Positions 18,101 through 25,423 of a DNA stretch of 64,000 bases are shown in pieces. Source of the DNA: Nocardioides sp. zg-1230 (GTDB lineage Bacteria; Actinomycetota; Actinomycetes; Propionibacteriales; Nocardioidaceae); NCBI RefSeq assembly GCF_013155335.1, contig NZ_JABJQZ010000001.1, forward strand, positions 620,001 to 684,000. Reading direction: 5' to 3'. The notes below the pieces were generated by a model. It did not search any database, was not told the DNA's origin, and saw nothing but the letters and a program-made list of their open reading frames with translations. Position numbers and translations under genes: made by a program. Each line of letters starts with the position of its first letter. Position 1 is the stretch's first letter.

Positions 18101-18557
18101 CCTCCAGCGCCTCACCGTCAGGACCAGTCACCCTGCCGGCGATGCTTGCGCCGAGGCTGACCGCCTGGTCGATCCCCGTCGTCACCGTGCCGTTGACGAC
18201 ATCCACGGGCATCGCAGCCTGCAGCGTGGCCGCGTCTCGGTAGTAGACGACGTTCGACGCGTTGATGTTGGTGCTGAAGCCGAGCTTGTAGGTGCCATCG
18301 GGGACACCGGTGAACTGGTAGCGCCCGTCCGACCCCGTGTAGCGCGTCTCCTGTGGCGCGCTCCCGCCGCCCATGAACACCCCGACGGCGACTCCCGCCG
18401 CCGGATCACCGTGCGAATCGGTGACCGTTCCACTGATGCCGCCGGTAAAGGCAGCATGCGCCGGGACACCCAGTACGAGCGAGATCCCGAGAGTCACAGC
18501 CGCGGTGATGACGAAGACGATGAAGCGATGAGTGCGACCCAAGGCGCGCAAGGACAA
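12105..18557 (-). CDS. Giant secreted repeat protein: 13 carboxypeptidase-regulatory-like and 7 Ig-like repeats
   Basis: A 2150-residue exported protein. A signal peptide (residues 1-36, ending 'GVPAHA') is followed by 13 units of about 100 residues. Each reads roughly 'ITGKVTGPDG...', a 'DGTYDLGGLRAGTYRIGF' strand set, 'EYWNDA' and a 'VGESATVSGKDAQL' end, the carboxypeptidase-regulatory-like/SdrD-B fold. Seven nearly identical 92-residue Ig-like units follow ('TWSPAGASFAYQWLADG', 'LVGKKISVRVTASG'). A Thr/Pro and Ala/Pro linker leads to a diverged, lysine-rich last Ig-like unit. There is no LPXTG motif or membrane anchor. The start codon appears to be TTG with weak Shine-Dalgarno. It probably acts as a long extracellular stalk or adhesin; attachment may depend on the basic C-terminus. 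Confidence 0.85.
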   Translation of the reverse strand: MSLRALGRTHRFIVFVITAAVTLGISLVLGVPAHAAFTGGISGTVTDSHGDPAAGVAVGVFMGGGSAPQETRYTGSDGRYQFTGVPDGTYKLGFSTNINASNVVYYRDAATLQAAMPVDVVNGTVTTGIDQAVSLGASIAGRVTGPDGEALEGISVAAWSQYYAGGYWSERAWATTGADGSYTLAGLPEGTYRLGFQDSTGMHAQEFFNDAATVQTADDIIVGASSAILGRDSQLASASHITGRVTSADGTPIADVGVQVYKLVPGQNYWGTTSTPVQTNADGRYDVGGLRAGTYRIGFSSYMSGYVNEYWDNAQTVETATDIEVGAATTVGARDAVLAAESRITGRVTGPDGAGLPNVAVQVYQPSQTGGWSSVQWASTDADGRYDARGLRAGTYRVGFAPMQGELVPEFWDNASTVQSAQDIVVGESATVSDKDAQLATGAAVAGKVTGPGGAELANVSVQAYRFAPEMGYWAPVVSTSTNADGTYRLGGLASGTYRVGFGNYSGEYVTEYWDDASSVQQAQDIVLSGSELVTGTNAQLTRSSRITGTVTGADGGLAGISVQAYQREPGQQWWRSVAMTQTNPDGTYSLGGLTAGTYRLGFSTMLGGGHIAEYWNDAPTIDVATDIAVGESDEVSGKDAQLAAASHITGKVVGPEGTGLSSISVSAYTKIGPGQWMPAGAGSSTTPDGSYDIGGLKAGTYRIGFSSWMSGNHLAEFWDDAPTVELATDIEVGESATVSGKNAQLAAASKISGKVTGPDGAPLANVNVSAYTKTAGQDFWNMTGMSVQTRPDGTYDLGGLRAGTYRIGFRDWQGGHLEEYWNDATTVTSANDIPVGESETVNGKDAELALGSRITGKVTAPDGSGIGGVTVQAYQEDPRWDYWNPVGLSAQTRADGTYDLAGLKAGTYRLSFSTYQGGHITEYWNDATTVESATDIVVGASETVTGKNAQLATASRITGKVTGQGGAGLANVNVVAYHKRAGAEGDWSWARSTYTNPDGSYDLGGLTSGDYRLWFSPYANGYVDEYWDDAGSLDAAEDIAVGASETVSGKDAQLSSGAHITGTVTGPDGRAVGGVDVRAYVEAPGGEYWESVGLGATTNPDGTYDLGGLRAGTYRIGFASSGQGGFVSEYWDDAPSISTAKDIVVDQSATVSGKDAQLASGARITGTVTGADGTPLSDVEVGAFSWDAEEADWIGVKWAYTMPDGSYDLKGLAGGTYRLGFFTYDGKHAVEYWNDAWSAETAADVVVLDGGTVTGKDVQLARGSTIDGTVAAPGSVSDVRVTAYRQGSGGWREVRWAYPDEDGSYAFTGLAAGTYRVGFEDESGQWVGEFWNDRPSLATADDVAVGVGTTASDKNASLAPAAVAAYENTVPPTVTGTPQVGKELQAAPGTWSPAGASFAYQWLADGVAISGSSGSTLALTDALVGKRISVRVTASGAEAETGTATSAATAAVEAAPVYENTVAPTITGTARVGEVLQAARGTWSPAGASFAYQWLADGVAISGSTGSAMTLTDALVGKKISVRVTASGGGVTAGSATSAATAAVVAAPVYENTVSPTITGTARVGEVLQAAPGTWSPAGASFAYQWLADGAALSGSTAATLTLTDALVGKKISVRVTASGGGVTPGSAASAATVAVVAAPVYVNTVAPSISGTPEVGKELQAVAGTWSPAGASFAYQWLADGVALSGSTGSTLTLTDALVGKKISVRVTASGGGVTAGSATSAATAAVVAAPVYVNTVAPSISGVAQVGKELQAVAGTWSPAGASFAYQWLADGTDVSGATGSTLTLTDALVGKRISVRVTASGGGVTAGSATSAATAAVVAAPVYVNTVAPSISGVAQVGKELQAVAGTWSPAGASFAYQWLADGVALSGSTGSTLTLTDALVGKKISVRVTASGGGVTAGSATSAATAAVVAAPVYVNTVAPSISGVAQVGKELQAVAGTWSPAGASFAYQWLADGTDVSGATGSTLTLTDALVGKRISVRVTASGGGVTAGSATSAATAAVVAAPTPTPTPTPTPTPTPTPTPTPAPTPAPTPTPAPTPAPAPVPAPAPAPAPDVASQLTAVAEDLKVTGKPKVGKTIKVANLLAQMRTTVGYKFQWYAGSAKIKRATTSKLKITKALKGKVIKVKVTLSAGGTKKVVTLKVGKVR
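12405..12535 (-). repeat. Thr/Pro-Ala/Pro linker microsatellite
   Basis: A run of 6-bp units (GGCGTC/GGGGTC on the plus strand) encodes the (TP)n and (AP)n linker of the giant protein. Slippage here could change stalk length in 2-residue steps without a frameshift. Confidence 0.8.
12529..14460 (-). repeat. Seven tandem 276-bp coding repeats
   Basis: The period is exactly 276 bp, seen for example at the CTCGGCGCGA marker at 12781, 13057, 13333 and 13609. The last four units alternate in two versions, giving a 552-bp higher-order repeat (about 12541..13089 and 13093..13641). Confidence 0.9.
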
Positions 18558-18687
18558 ACCCCCGTGTAGGCAGCCCCCCTGGCCGCATCCGACGGAACGC
18601 TAGTGGGCGCCGATCACCGCGGAAGCGGAATGGTTGAAACCCACACCAAGGGGTGGGCTACGAGTGTGCGGACAGGCCCCGGAATCA

Positions 18688-18717
18688 CCGAGAACCCCTC
18701 CGGAGAGGGGTTCTCGG
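18688..18717 (-). terminator. Terminator of the desaturase operon
   Basis: Perfect 13-bp arms 18688..18700 and 18705..18717 around CGGA, 23 nt past the desaturase stop. The promoter of the giant gene must lie between this hairpin and 18558. Confidence 0.85.
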
Positions 18718-18739
18718 GTCGTCCTGGATGGCGAAGGAC

Positions 18740-19972
18740 TCAGGCGGCTGCCCGGGCCTCGCTCTCGAGCTTGCGGCCGAGGAGGCGGCGGGTGCGGCGG
18801 TCGCCGGTGGCCATCTTGTAGAGGATGGCGAGCTGCTGGGGCGCGTTCTTCTTGTTCGTCGTGGCGAGCCAGCCGTTGGGCAGCGAGAGCCGGACGACCT
18901 TATGCCAGGCGGAGTAGACCTGCTGCGGCATCGGCCGCGCGCAGTAGGCGAGGTCGTACTTCTCGAAGAGGGCCTGCACCTTGGGCGCGATCTCGGCGTA
19001 GCGGTTGGACGGCAGGTCGGGGAAGAGGTGGTGCTCGATCTGGTGCGACAGGTTGCCGGTCATCAGGTGGAGGAACTTCGAGCCGGAGATGTTGGCGCTG
19101 CCGAGCATCTGCCGGACGTACCACTCGCCCTTGGACTCACCCTCGATGGAGCGCTTCTCGAAGGTCTCGACGCCCTCGGGGAAGTGGCCGCACAGGATGA
19201 CGGAGTTGGACCACAGGTTGCGCACGATGTTGGCGGTGAAGTTGGCCGCGAGGGTCGGCAGGAACGAGCCGGTCGGGATCGACAGCGCGGGGTGGACGAC
19301 GTAGTCCTTGGTCGCCTGCTTGCGGATCTTGCCGAGCACGGCCTTGGCCCGCCGGCGGAACTCCGGGTCCTTGGTCTGCTTCTTCTTGATCACGGCGCCG
19401 AGCTCGAGGTCGTAGGCGGCGATGCCGTACTCGAAGAAGACGGCGTTGATGAAGCAGAAGAGCGGCTGGGCGAGGGAGGCAGGGGTCCAGGTCTGGTCCT
19501 CGTCGACGCGCATGATGCCGTAGCCGAGGTCGTTGTCCTTGCCGATGACGTTGGTGTAGGTGTGGTGGAGCTCGTTGTGGCTGTGCTTCCACTGCTCGGC
19601 CGGCGAGGCCATGTCCCACTCCCACGTCGAGGAGTGGATCTTGGGGTCGCGCATCCAGTCCCACTGGCCGTGGAGGATGTTGTGGCCGATCTCCATGTTG
19701 TCGAGGATCTTGGAGATGCTCAGGCCGACGGTGCCGAGCACCCACGCCGGCGGGAAGGCGCTGAAGAGCAGCACCGCGCGCGAGCCGAGCTCGATCTTGC
19801 GCTGGGTGTCGATGACGCGCCGGATGTACGCCGCGTCGCTGGCGCCGCGGGCGTCGAGGACGTCCTGCCGGATGGTGTCGAGCTCGATGCCGATCTGCTC
19901 GATGTCAGCCTCGGTGAGGTGGGCGATCGGGTTGGTCTGGCCGAGCACGGCCTTCTTCTGCACAGTGGTCAT
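18740..19972 (-). CDS. Acyl-CoA fatty acid desaturase, DesA3 type
   Basis: A 410-residue membrane di-iron desaturase that would introduce a double bond into acyl-CoA (delta-9 in mycobacterial DesA3). The three histidine boxes are present: 'GHNILHGQ' (His97, His101), 'HSHNELHHTY' (around 130-139) and 'SHQIEHHLFPD' (around 310-318). Membrane segments lie near residues 66-90 and around 190-250. The reductase gene ends 34 nt upstream on the same strand, as in the M. tuberculosis DesA3/Rv3230c pair. Transcription is probably controlled through the operator shared with the divergent PucR-type gene. Confidence 0.93.
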   Translation of the reverse strand: MTTVQKKAVLGQTNPIAHLTEADIEQIGIELDTIRQDVLDARGASDAAYIRRVIDTQRKIELGSRAVLLFSAFPPAWVLGTVGLSISKILDNMEIGHNILHGQWDWMRDPKIHSSTWEWDMASPAEQWKHSHNELHHTYTNVIGKDNDLGYGIMRVDEDQTWTPASLAQPLFCFINAVFFEYGIAAYDLELGAVIKKKQTKDPEFRRRAKAVLGKIRKQATKDYVVHPALSIPTGSFLPTLAANFTANIVRNLWSNSVILCGHFPEGVETFEKRSIEGESKGEWYVRQMLGSANISGSKFLHLMTGNLSHQIEHHLFPDLPSNRYAEIAPKVQALFEKYDLAYCARPMPQQVYSAWHKVVRLSLPNGWLATTNKKNAPQQLAILYKMATGDRRTRRLLGRKLESEARAAA

Positions 19973-20006
19973 GGCGCTCTCCTGGGGGTCTCGGGGAGGT
20001 CGGGTG

Positions 20007-21125
20007 TCAGTGGTCGATATGGCACGGGCCGGCGGCGGCGTTGATGCAGGTCTGCACCTTGATGTCGCCGGTCTCGCCGGGCACGGCGGTGGTGATCGCG
20101 CCGTTGCGGAGGTCGCGCACGCTGCCCTCGCGCAGCGGGATCACGCAGCCCATGCAGATGCCCATCCGGCATCCGCTCGGCATCAGCATCCCGGCGTCCT
20201 CGGCGGCGTCGAGGATGGGCGTCGCGCCGTCGAGGTCGAGGGTGGTGCCCGAGCTGAAGGTGACGGTGCCGCCGTCGCCGGGCTCGACGCGGGCGGTGCG
20301 GAACTGCTCGGTGGTCAGGCTCAGCCCGGCCTCGTCGTGGTGCGCGGCGAGAGCGTCGAGGAGGCCCGCCGGCCCGCAGGCCAGAGTCTGGCGATCGCCC
20401 AGGTCAGGGACCAGGTCGGCCAGGTCGTCGACGGACAGCACGCCGTGCTCGTCGTCGTACCTCGCCACGAGGCGGATCGCGCCCGCGGCGGCGAGCGCCT
20501 CGAGGTCGCGGATGAAGATCGAGTGCGGGTGGCTGGGCGCGACGTGGACGACGACGATGTCGTGCACCTCGCTGCGGGGCAGCCGGAGGACGCCCTCGTC
20601 GGTGCTCGGGAACAGGTTGCGGAGCATGCCGATGACCGGCGTGATGCCGGAGCCGGCGGTGACCATGAGGAACTTGCCGCCCTCGGGCGGGAGCACGAAC
20701 TCGCCCGCGGCCTGCTCGAGGTGGACCAGCGTGCCGGGACGTGCCTCGTGGACGAGGTGGTTGCTCACCAGGCCGTCGGGGACGGCCTTGACGGTGATCG
20801 AGATGCGGCCGTCGCGTCGCGGACCGTGGGTGAGCGAGTACGCGCGCCACTGGCGTACGCCGTCGACGTCGATGCCGATGCGGAGGTATTGGCCGGGCAC
20901 GTGGCCGGCCCAGTCGGCGCCGGGGCGGATGACGATCGTGGCCGCGTCGGCGGTCTCGGGGTGCACTGACTCGATGCGACCGCGCAGGTCGGCGCCGGAG
21001 CGCAGGGGCGCGAAGAGGTCCATGAAGTCGGACGGGAGGTAGGGCGTGGTGGCGGCCTCCGCGACGCGGACCAGGTGGTCGCGCACACGGGTGCCACGCA
21101 CCGTCGGCTCGAGAGTCGTGCTCAT
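20007..21125 (-). CDS. Ferredoxin reductase-type oxidoreductase, electron donor to the desaturase
   Basis: A 372-residue flavoprotein with three parts. The FAD domain has 'RAYSLTHG', the NAD(P)H domain has 'TAGSGITPVIGML', and the C-terminal plant-type [2Fe-2S] domain has 'SGCRMGICMGC' plus a last Cys in 'VQTC'. It passes electrons from NAD(P)H to the desaturase. The ATG at 21125 starts 'MSTTLEPTVRG'; longer forms would run through the divergent promoter into the regulator gene. It is the first gene of the desaturase operon. Confidence 0.92.
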   Translation of the reverse strand: MSTTLEPTVRGTRVRDHLVRVAEAATTPYLPSDFMDLFAPLRSGADLRGRIESVHPETADAATIVIRPGADWAGHVPGQYLRIGIDVDGVRQWRAYSLTHGPRRDGRISITVKAVPDGLVSNHLVHEARPGTLVHLEQAAGEFVLPPEGGKFLMVTAGSGITPVIGMLRNLFPSTDEGVLRLPRSEVHDIVVVHVAPSHPHSIFIRDLEALAAAGAIRLVARYDDEHGVLSVDDLADLVPDLGDRQTLACGPAGLLDALAAHHDEAGLSLTTEQFRTARVEPGDGGTVTFSSGTTLDLDGATPILDAAEDAGMLMPSGCRMGICMGCVIPLREGSVRDLRNGAITTAVPGETGDIKVQTCINAAAGPCHIDH

Positions 21126-21184
21126 GTCATCAAATCTCGCTGATCCGGGCACGATCTTCCTGCTCAGGGCACGTGAATCGGGAC

Positions 21185-21208
21185 TAGACTCTTGTTCGTC
21201 GCGAACAA
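21185..21208. promoter_or_regulatory. Divergent promoter with perfect operator between reductase/desaturase and PucR-type gene
   Basis: TTGTTCG (21192..21198) and CGAACAA (21202..21208) are perfect inverted arms around TCG. The -10 hexamer TAGACT (21185..21190) of the regulator puts its transcription start inside the operator. On the other strand TTGTTC of the operator can serve as a -35 for the desaturase side, with TAGTCC 16 nt on. One bound protein would thus block both directions. Confidence 0.65.
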
Positions 21209-21228
21209 AACAGACCTCAGGAGTCACG

Positions 21229-22413
21229 ATGGCCACCCGAGACGTGCGCCCCGCCACACAAATGAAGGCCGTCGTCAGCCTCGACCCGACCGTGGCCGAG
21301 GCGCTGCGCTCGAGGCTCGCCGAGGTCGCGGACCGCGTCGTGCTCACCATCATCGACGAAGTCCCCAGCTATGCCGGCGCGTTCAGCGGACGGATGGGCG
21401 AGGTGATCCGCAACGCCGTCCAGCTCGCGCTCGGCGGCTTCCTCACCCTGGCGACCCGGCAGGACGGCAAGGCGCCCCCGAAGGCACCGGCGATCGAGGG
21501 CGCCTACCAGCTGGGGCGGGGCGAGGCCCGCAGCGGCCGGACCGTCGAAGCACTGCTCGCGGCCTACCGGGTCGGCGCCCGCACCTCGTGGCGCGACATG
21601 GCGGACGCGGCGGTGGAGGCAGGGATCGGCGCCGAGCAGCTCGCGCGGTTCGCCGAGCTGGTCTTCGCCTACATCGACGAGCTGTCGGCCGCCTCGGTCG
21701 CCGGGCACACCGACGAGCTGGAGAGCAGCGGGCGCGTCCGCCAGCGCAACCTCGAGCGGCTCGCGCGCGCCCTGCTCACCGGCGCGCCGGCCGACGCGGT
21801 CGGCGCTGCCGCCGAGCGCGCCGACTGGGAGCCGCCCGGCGCTCTGACGGCCGTGGTGCTGCCGGAGTCGCAGGTCTCGCACGCGCTGACCGCGCTCGAC
21901 CCGGGCACGCTCCAGCCCACCGACGACGTGGCCGGGTTGCCCGAGGGGCACGCCCTCCTGCTCGTGCCGAGCACCGGGTCGACGACAGCGCGGCGCACGC
22001 TGCTACGAGCGTTGCGCGGCACGGACGCCGTCGTCGGCCCGGGTGTGACCTGGCTCGAGGCGCAGGCGTCGTACCGCCGGACACTGCGGTGCGCGGCCCT
22101 CGGCATCGAGGGCCTCGTCGACTCCGACGAGCACCTCGCCTCACTGCTGCTCGCCGCCGACCCCTCCGCGCGTGAGGACCTGCGCGCGCGGGTGCTCGCC
22201 CCGCTTGCCGACCTGCGCCCGTCGACGGCCGAGAAGCTCACCGACACGCTCCGCAGCTGGCTGCTCCACCACGGGCGCCGCGACGCCGTCGCCGAGGAGC
22301 TCTTCGTCCACGCCCAGACTGTGCGCTACCGCGTCGGTCAGCTCCGGGAGATCTACGGCGACCGTCTCGAGGACCCGGCCTTCGTCCTCGACGCGACGCT
22401 CGCGCTCGCCTGA
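21229..22413 (+). CDS. PucR/CdaR-family transcriptional regulator
   Basis: A 394-residue protein. The C-terminal 60 residues are the PucR/CdaR helix-turn-helix ('DTLRSWLLHHGRRDAVAEELFVHAQTVRYRV' region, the HAQTVRYRV block being diagnostic). Residues 1-200 are a helical RsbRD-N-like sensory domain and the middle is a GGDEF-like/CdaR lobe without catalytic motif. ATG 21229 is supported by CAGGAG 6 nt upstream. It is divergent from the desaturase genes across a perfect palindrome and probably regulates them and itself in response to a lipid or fatty-acid signal. Confidence 0.88.
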   Translation: MATRDVRPATQMKAVVSLDPTVAEALRSRLAEVADRVVLTIIDEVPSYAGAFSGRMGEVIRNAVQLALGGFLTLATRQDGKAPPKAPAIEGAYQLGRGEARSGRTVEALLAAYRVGARTSWRDMADAAVEAGIGAEQLARFAELVFAYIDELSAASVAGHTDELESSGRVRQRNLERLARALLTGAPADAVGAAAERADWEPPGALTAVVLPESQVSHALTALDPGTLQPTDDVAGLPEGHALLLVPSTGSTTARRTLLRALRGTDAVVGPGVTWLEAQASYRRTLRCAALGIEGLVDSDEHLASLLLAADPSAREDLRARVLAPLADLRPSTAEKLTDTLRSWLLHHGRRDAVAEELFVHAQTVRYRVGQLREIYGDRLEDPAFVLDATLALA

Positions 22414-22444
22414 CGGCGTACGTCCAAGCCCCCGCCCGCCGCCC

Positions 22445-22520
22445 GCTGTAACGCCGGGTTGCGTGCACTACCCACCGTGATGCATCAGGGTGGGTAGTTG
22501 CAGTAACCCGGCGTTACAGC
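22445..22520. repeat. 76-bp hairpin element, copy A
   Basis: Outer perfect 16-bp arms 22445..22460 and 22505..22520, an internal unpaired zone, then inner arms 22468..22476 and 22489..22497 capped by a self-complementary TGATGCATCA. It sits between the ends of the convergent regulator and amidohydrolase genes. A second copy of the same length lies at 55656..55731. Confidence 0.9.
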
Positions 22521-22551
22521 GACGAGGAGGGGCCGGCACCTTCCCGGCGGG

Positions 22552-24036
22552 TCAGCGGGAGTACGCCGCCTGGCCGGCGACCCAGGTCACGACGACCTGG
22601 TCGGCGAAGGACCGCAGGCGGGCGGCGTGCTCGCGGTCCGACGTCCCGGCGAGCGGGTCGGCGTCGAGCAGCACCAGGTCGGCGGGGTGACCGGGGGCGA
22701 TCGTGCCCCAGCCGTCGGTCGAGGCGGCGAGCGCCTCGCGGGCGGTGATGGACTGCTCGGGGTGCCACGGCTCGCGGTCGTCGCCCGAGCGGTGGACCGC
22801 CGACGCGATCGCCAGCCACGGGTCGAGCGGGGAGACCGGGGCGTCGGAGCCGAGCACGACGTCGACACCGTCGTCGAGCATCCACCGCAGCGGGAAGCAC
22901 CGCTCCGCGCGGCCGGGCCAGAGCCGCTCGGTCACGTCGCGGTCGTCGAGGAGGTGGGCGGGCTGGACGCTGGCGCGCACGCCGAGGCGCGCCATGCGGC
23001 GTACGTCGTCTCGCGTCGTCAGCTGCACGTGCTCGATGCCGCCGCGGGCGCCGGTCTCCTCGAAGGCGGCGAGCGCCTCCGCGACCGCGCGATCGCCGAT
23101 GGCGTGGACCGCCACGTCGAGACCCCCGGCCGCGGCGCGGGCGAGCAGCGCGCGCAGATCCTCGGGCGTCTGGTTGGGCTGCCCCTCCTCGAAGCCGGGG
23201 ACGGCCTTCTCGGCGTAGGGCTCGCCGCACCAGGCGGTGCGGGTGTTGAGCGAGCCGTCGCTGATGATCTTGAGCGGCCCCATCGTCAGGCGCGGGTCGT
23301 CCGCCAGCGGGTCGCCGGAGCGCAGGCCGCGCGCGAGGACGTCGTCGAGCCCGTCGGCGTAGCAGGCGTGACGGATCCGCAGCAGGTCGGCGCCCCCGGC
23401 CCACCGGGCCACCCAGTCCGCGACACCACCGCTGAACTCGAGGTCGACCAGCCCGACCACGCCCTGCGCGGCCGCGGCCTCCATCGAGCGGCGGTAGGCG
23501 TCCGGGCCCGTGCCGTCCTGCCCGAGCACCGAGGCCAGCCGGCCGTAGGCCATGAACCACTCGGCCTCACTGACCACGCTGTCACGGATCGGCAGGGCGA
23601 GCGCATGGAGCGCGACGGTGTTGAGCCAGCCGTGGTGGCCGTCGCCCGCGATCAGCACGATCGGCTGGTCGGTGCCGATCGCGTCGAGGTCGGACACCGT
23701 CGGCATGTCCGGCCACGCGGTCGGCCGGTGCCCCCACCCGATGACCGGCAGGTCGGGCCACTCCGCGAGCCGCTCCCGCACGAGCGTCACGGCCTCCGCG
23801 CTCGACCGCGCCGGGCCGAGGTCGAGGCGCGCTGACGCCAGGGTCCACTGCCCGAGGTGGACGTGCTGGTCCCACAGCCCGGGCATCAGCCAGCGCCCGT
23901 CGGCGTCGTACGACGGCGCGTCCCCGCCCGCCAGCGAGGGGCCGACCTCGACCACGCGGCCGCCGTCGAGGCGTACGTCGACGAGTCCCGGGACGGCCTC
24001 GGTGACGGCGACGAGGCGGGCGTTGCGGATCAGCAC
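22552..24036 (-). CDS. Amidohydrolase, YtcJ-like
   Basis: A 494-residue metal-dependent hydrolase. The N-terminal beta-sandwich leads to 'GLWDQHVHLGQW' (metal-binding HxH near residues 58-60). Later metal or catalytic residues lie in 'DVAVHAIGDRAV', 'GIEHVQL' and 'LGSDAPV', and the C-terminal sandwich closes with 'GHPADLVLLDADPL'. This is the order of YtcJ/amidohydrolase_3 proteins. Its start has a leaderless-type promoter. Substrate unknown; the family hydrolyses C-N bonds in cyclic or formyl compounds. Confidence 0.88.
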   Translation of the reverse strand: MLIRNARLVAVTEAVPGLVDVRLDGGRVVEVGPSLAGGDAPSYDADGRWLMPGLWDQHVHLGQWTLASARLDLGPARSSAEAVTLVRERLAEWPDLPVIGWGHRPTAWPDMPTVSDLDAIGTDQPIVLIAGDGHHGWLNTVALHALALPIRDSVVSEAEWFMAYGRLASVLGQDGTGPDAYRRSMEAAAAQGVVGLVDLEFSGGVADWVARWAGGADLLRIRHACYADGLDDVLARGLRSGDPLADDPRLTMGPLKIISDGSLNTRTAWCGEPYAEKAVPGFEEGQPNQTPEDLRALLARAAAGGLDVAVHAIGDRAVAEALAAFEETGARGGIEHVQLTTRDDVRRMARLGVRASVQPAHLLDDRDVTERLWPGRAERCFPLRWMLDDGVDVVLGSDAPVSPLDPWLAIASAVHRSGDDREPWHPEQSITAREALAASTDGWGTIAPGHPADLVLLDADPLAGTSDREHAARLRSFADQVVVTWVAGQAAYSR

Positions 24037-24042
24037 AGGGCA

Positions 24043-24048
24043 ACGCTA
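24043..24048 (-). promoter_or_regulatory. -10 element (TAGCGT), 6 nt before GTG 24036
   Basis: On the minus strand TAGCGT is followed by exactly 6 nt and the GTG start of the YtcJ-like gene. Confidence 0.5.
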
Positions 24049-24103
24049 AGACCCCGGATCGGGACCTCCGCGCGCCGGGGCGTCTGAGCGCGTGTCACCC
24101 CAC

Positions 24104-25336
24104 TCACGGGAGCGACACGGACACCCCGCCCACCCAGACGGCGAGGGGCCGCGAGAGCGCGGTGAGGTCGGCGGCGAGGTCGCCGTCGACCACCAGCAGG
24201 TCGGCGAGACGACCGGCAGCGAGTCGACCGGCGTCGATGCCGCAGTCCTCGGCGGCCACCGACGTGGCGGTCGCGAGCGCCTCCTCGACCGGCCAGCCGC
24301 CGCGGACCAGCTCGGCGACCGAGCGCCACAGGTGACCGTGCGGCTTGGCGGGCATCGCGCCGGCGTCGAGCCCCGACACCACACGGATGCCGTGCTTGCG
24401 CAGCTGCACGGTGTTGGCAGCCGCCCGCGCGAAGTGCTCGTCGCGGTCGGTGATGCCGATGCGCTCGAGCATCCCGAGGATGTGCGGCGGCATCGCCGAC
24501 ACGGGCGGCAGGCGCGCGGGGTCGTGGCCGAGCGTGGGGCACACGGTCACCCCGGCGGCCGCGGCCTGCGCGAGCAGGGCCGCCGGCGGGTCCGCGCCGC
24601 CCTCGGCCATGCAGGTGAAGTGCTCGAGCCCGTCGACGCCCGCCTCGAGCGCCACCTCCGCCCCGGCGACGGAGTGCGTGTGGGCGACGACCCGCAACCC
24701 GGCCTCGTGGGCGGCCCCCACCAGGTGACGCAGCGGACCTGCGTCGAACTGGGCGCCCAGCTGGTCGCTGCCGGGCGTCAGGAAGCCGCCGCTGGCCATC
24801 ACCTTCACCAGGTCGACACCCCGCTCGGCCCGCTCGGCCACGGCCCGGTCCAGCGCCCCGGGCTCGTCGGGATCCACATCACCGCCGAGGAACCAGCAGT
24901 GCCCCAGCGGGATCGTGATCGGCGGACCCGCGGCGACCACCCGGGGCAGCCCCTCGGCCTCCCGCCCCCGGTGCTCGAGCACCCGATAGGCCCCGTCTCC
25001 GAGGTCGCGGACGCTGGTCACCCCCGCCGCGACCTGCGCCCGCAGGCTGTCGGTGACCACCTCGTCCACCGCGGCCGACTCGGCGGTTCCGGCCCACTCC
25101 AGGCTCCCCGGCGTCCCCGGGAACGCCCCTGACGCGACGAGGTGCACGTGGCAGTCGACCAGCCCCGGCAGGAGGGTGCCGTCAACCTCGGCGACGGGTA
25201 CGTCGTCCGGTGGACGGAAGGCGGCCGCCTCCACCCCCACGACCCGGCCGCCCTCGACGAGCACGGTCGCACCGTCCGGCAGGAACCGCTCCCCGTCGAA
25301 CGCTCGCGCTGACCGAACGGCCCACCGCGTGACCAT
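24104..25336 (-). CDS. Amidohydrolase (imidazolonepropionase/prolidase-like)
   Basis: A 410-residue amidohydrolase_1 protein. Metal site I is in 'GLVDCHVHL' (around residue 60), a bridging Lys in 'VDLVKVMASGG', further histidines in 'VVAHTHS' and 'GLEHFTC', and the catalytic Asp in 'VSGLDAG'. The end 'GRLAAGRLADLLVVDGDL' is typical. ATG 25336 ('MVTRWAVRSARAF') is preceded by CACCAT at 6 nt, a weak leaderless-type -10. It lies next to another amidohydrolase on the same strand but shares little sequence with it. Substrate unknown. Confidence 0.87.
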   Translation of the reverse strand: MVTRWAVRSARAFDGERFLPDGATVLVEGGRVVGVEAAAFRPPDDVPVAEVDGTLLPGLVDCHVHLVASGAFPGTPGSLEWAGTAESAAVDEVVTDSLRAQVAAGVTSVRDLGDGAYRVLEHRGREAEGLPRVVAAGPPITIPLGHCWFLGGDVDPDEPGALDRAVAERAERGVDLVKVMASGGFLTPGSDQLGAQFDAGPLRHLVGAAHEAGLRVVAHTHSVAGAEVALEAGVDGLEHFTCMAEGGADPPAALLAQAAAAGVTVCPTLGHDPARLPPVSAMPPHILGMLERIGITDRDEHFARAAANTVQLRKHGIRVVSGLDAGAMPAKPHGHLWRSVAELVRGGWPVEEALATATSVAAEDCGIDAGRLAAGRLADLLVVDGDLAADLTALSRPLAVWVGGVSVSLP

Positions 25337-25423
25337 CCCCCGATGGTGCTCCCCGGCGCAGGGCGGCGCACCGCGCGCGGCGCGGTGGACCAGACCAGCC
25401 GCCCGGCTGACATGATGGGGAGC

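Noticed and set aside
14871..18569. Two long open frames antisense to the giant repeat gene
   Set aside because: They follow the repeat period of the opposite strand and lack ribosome sites; GC-rich third positions open the antisense frames.
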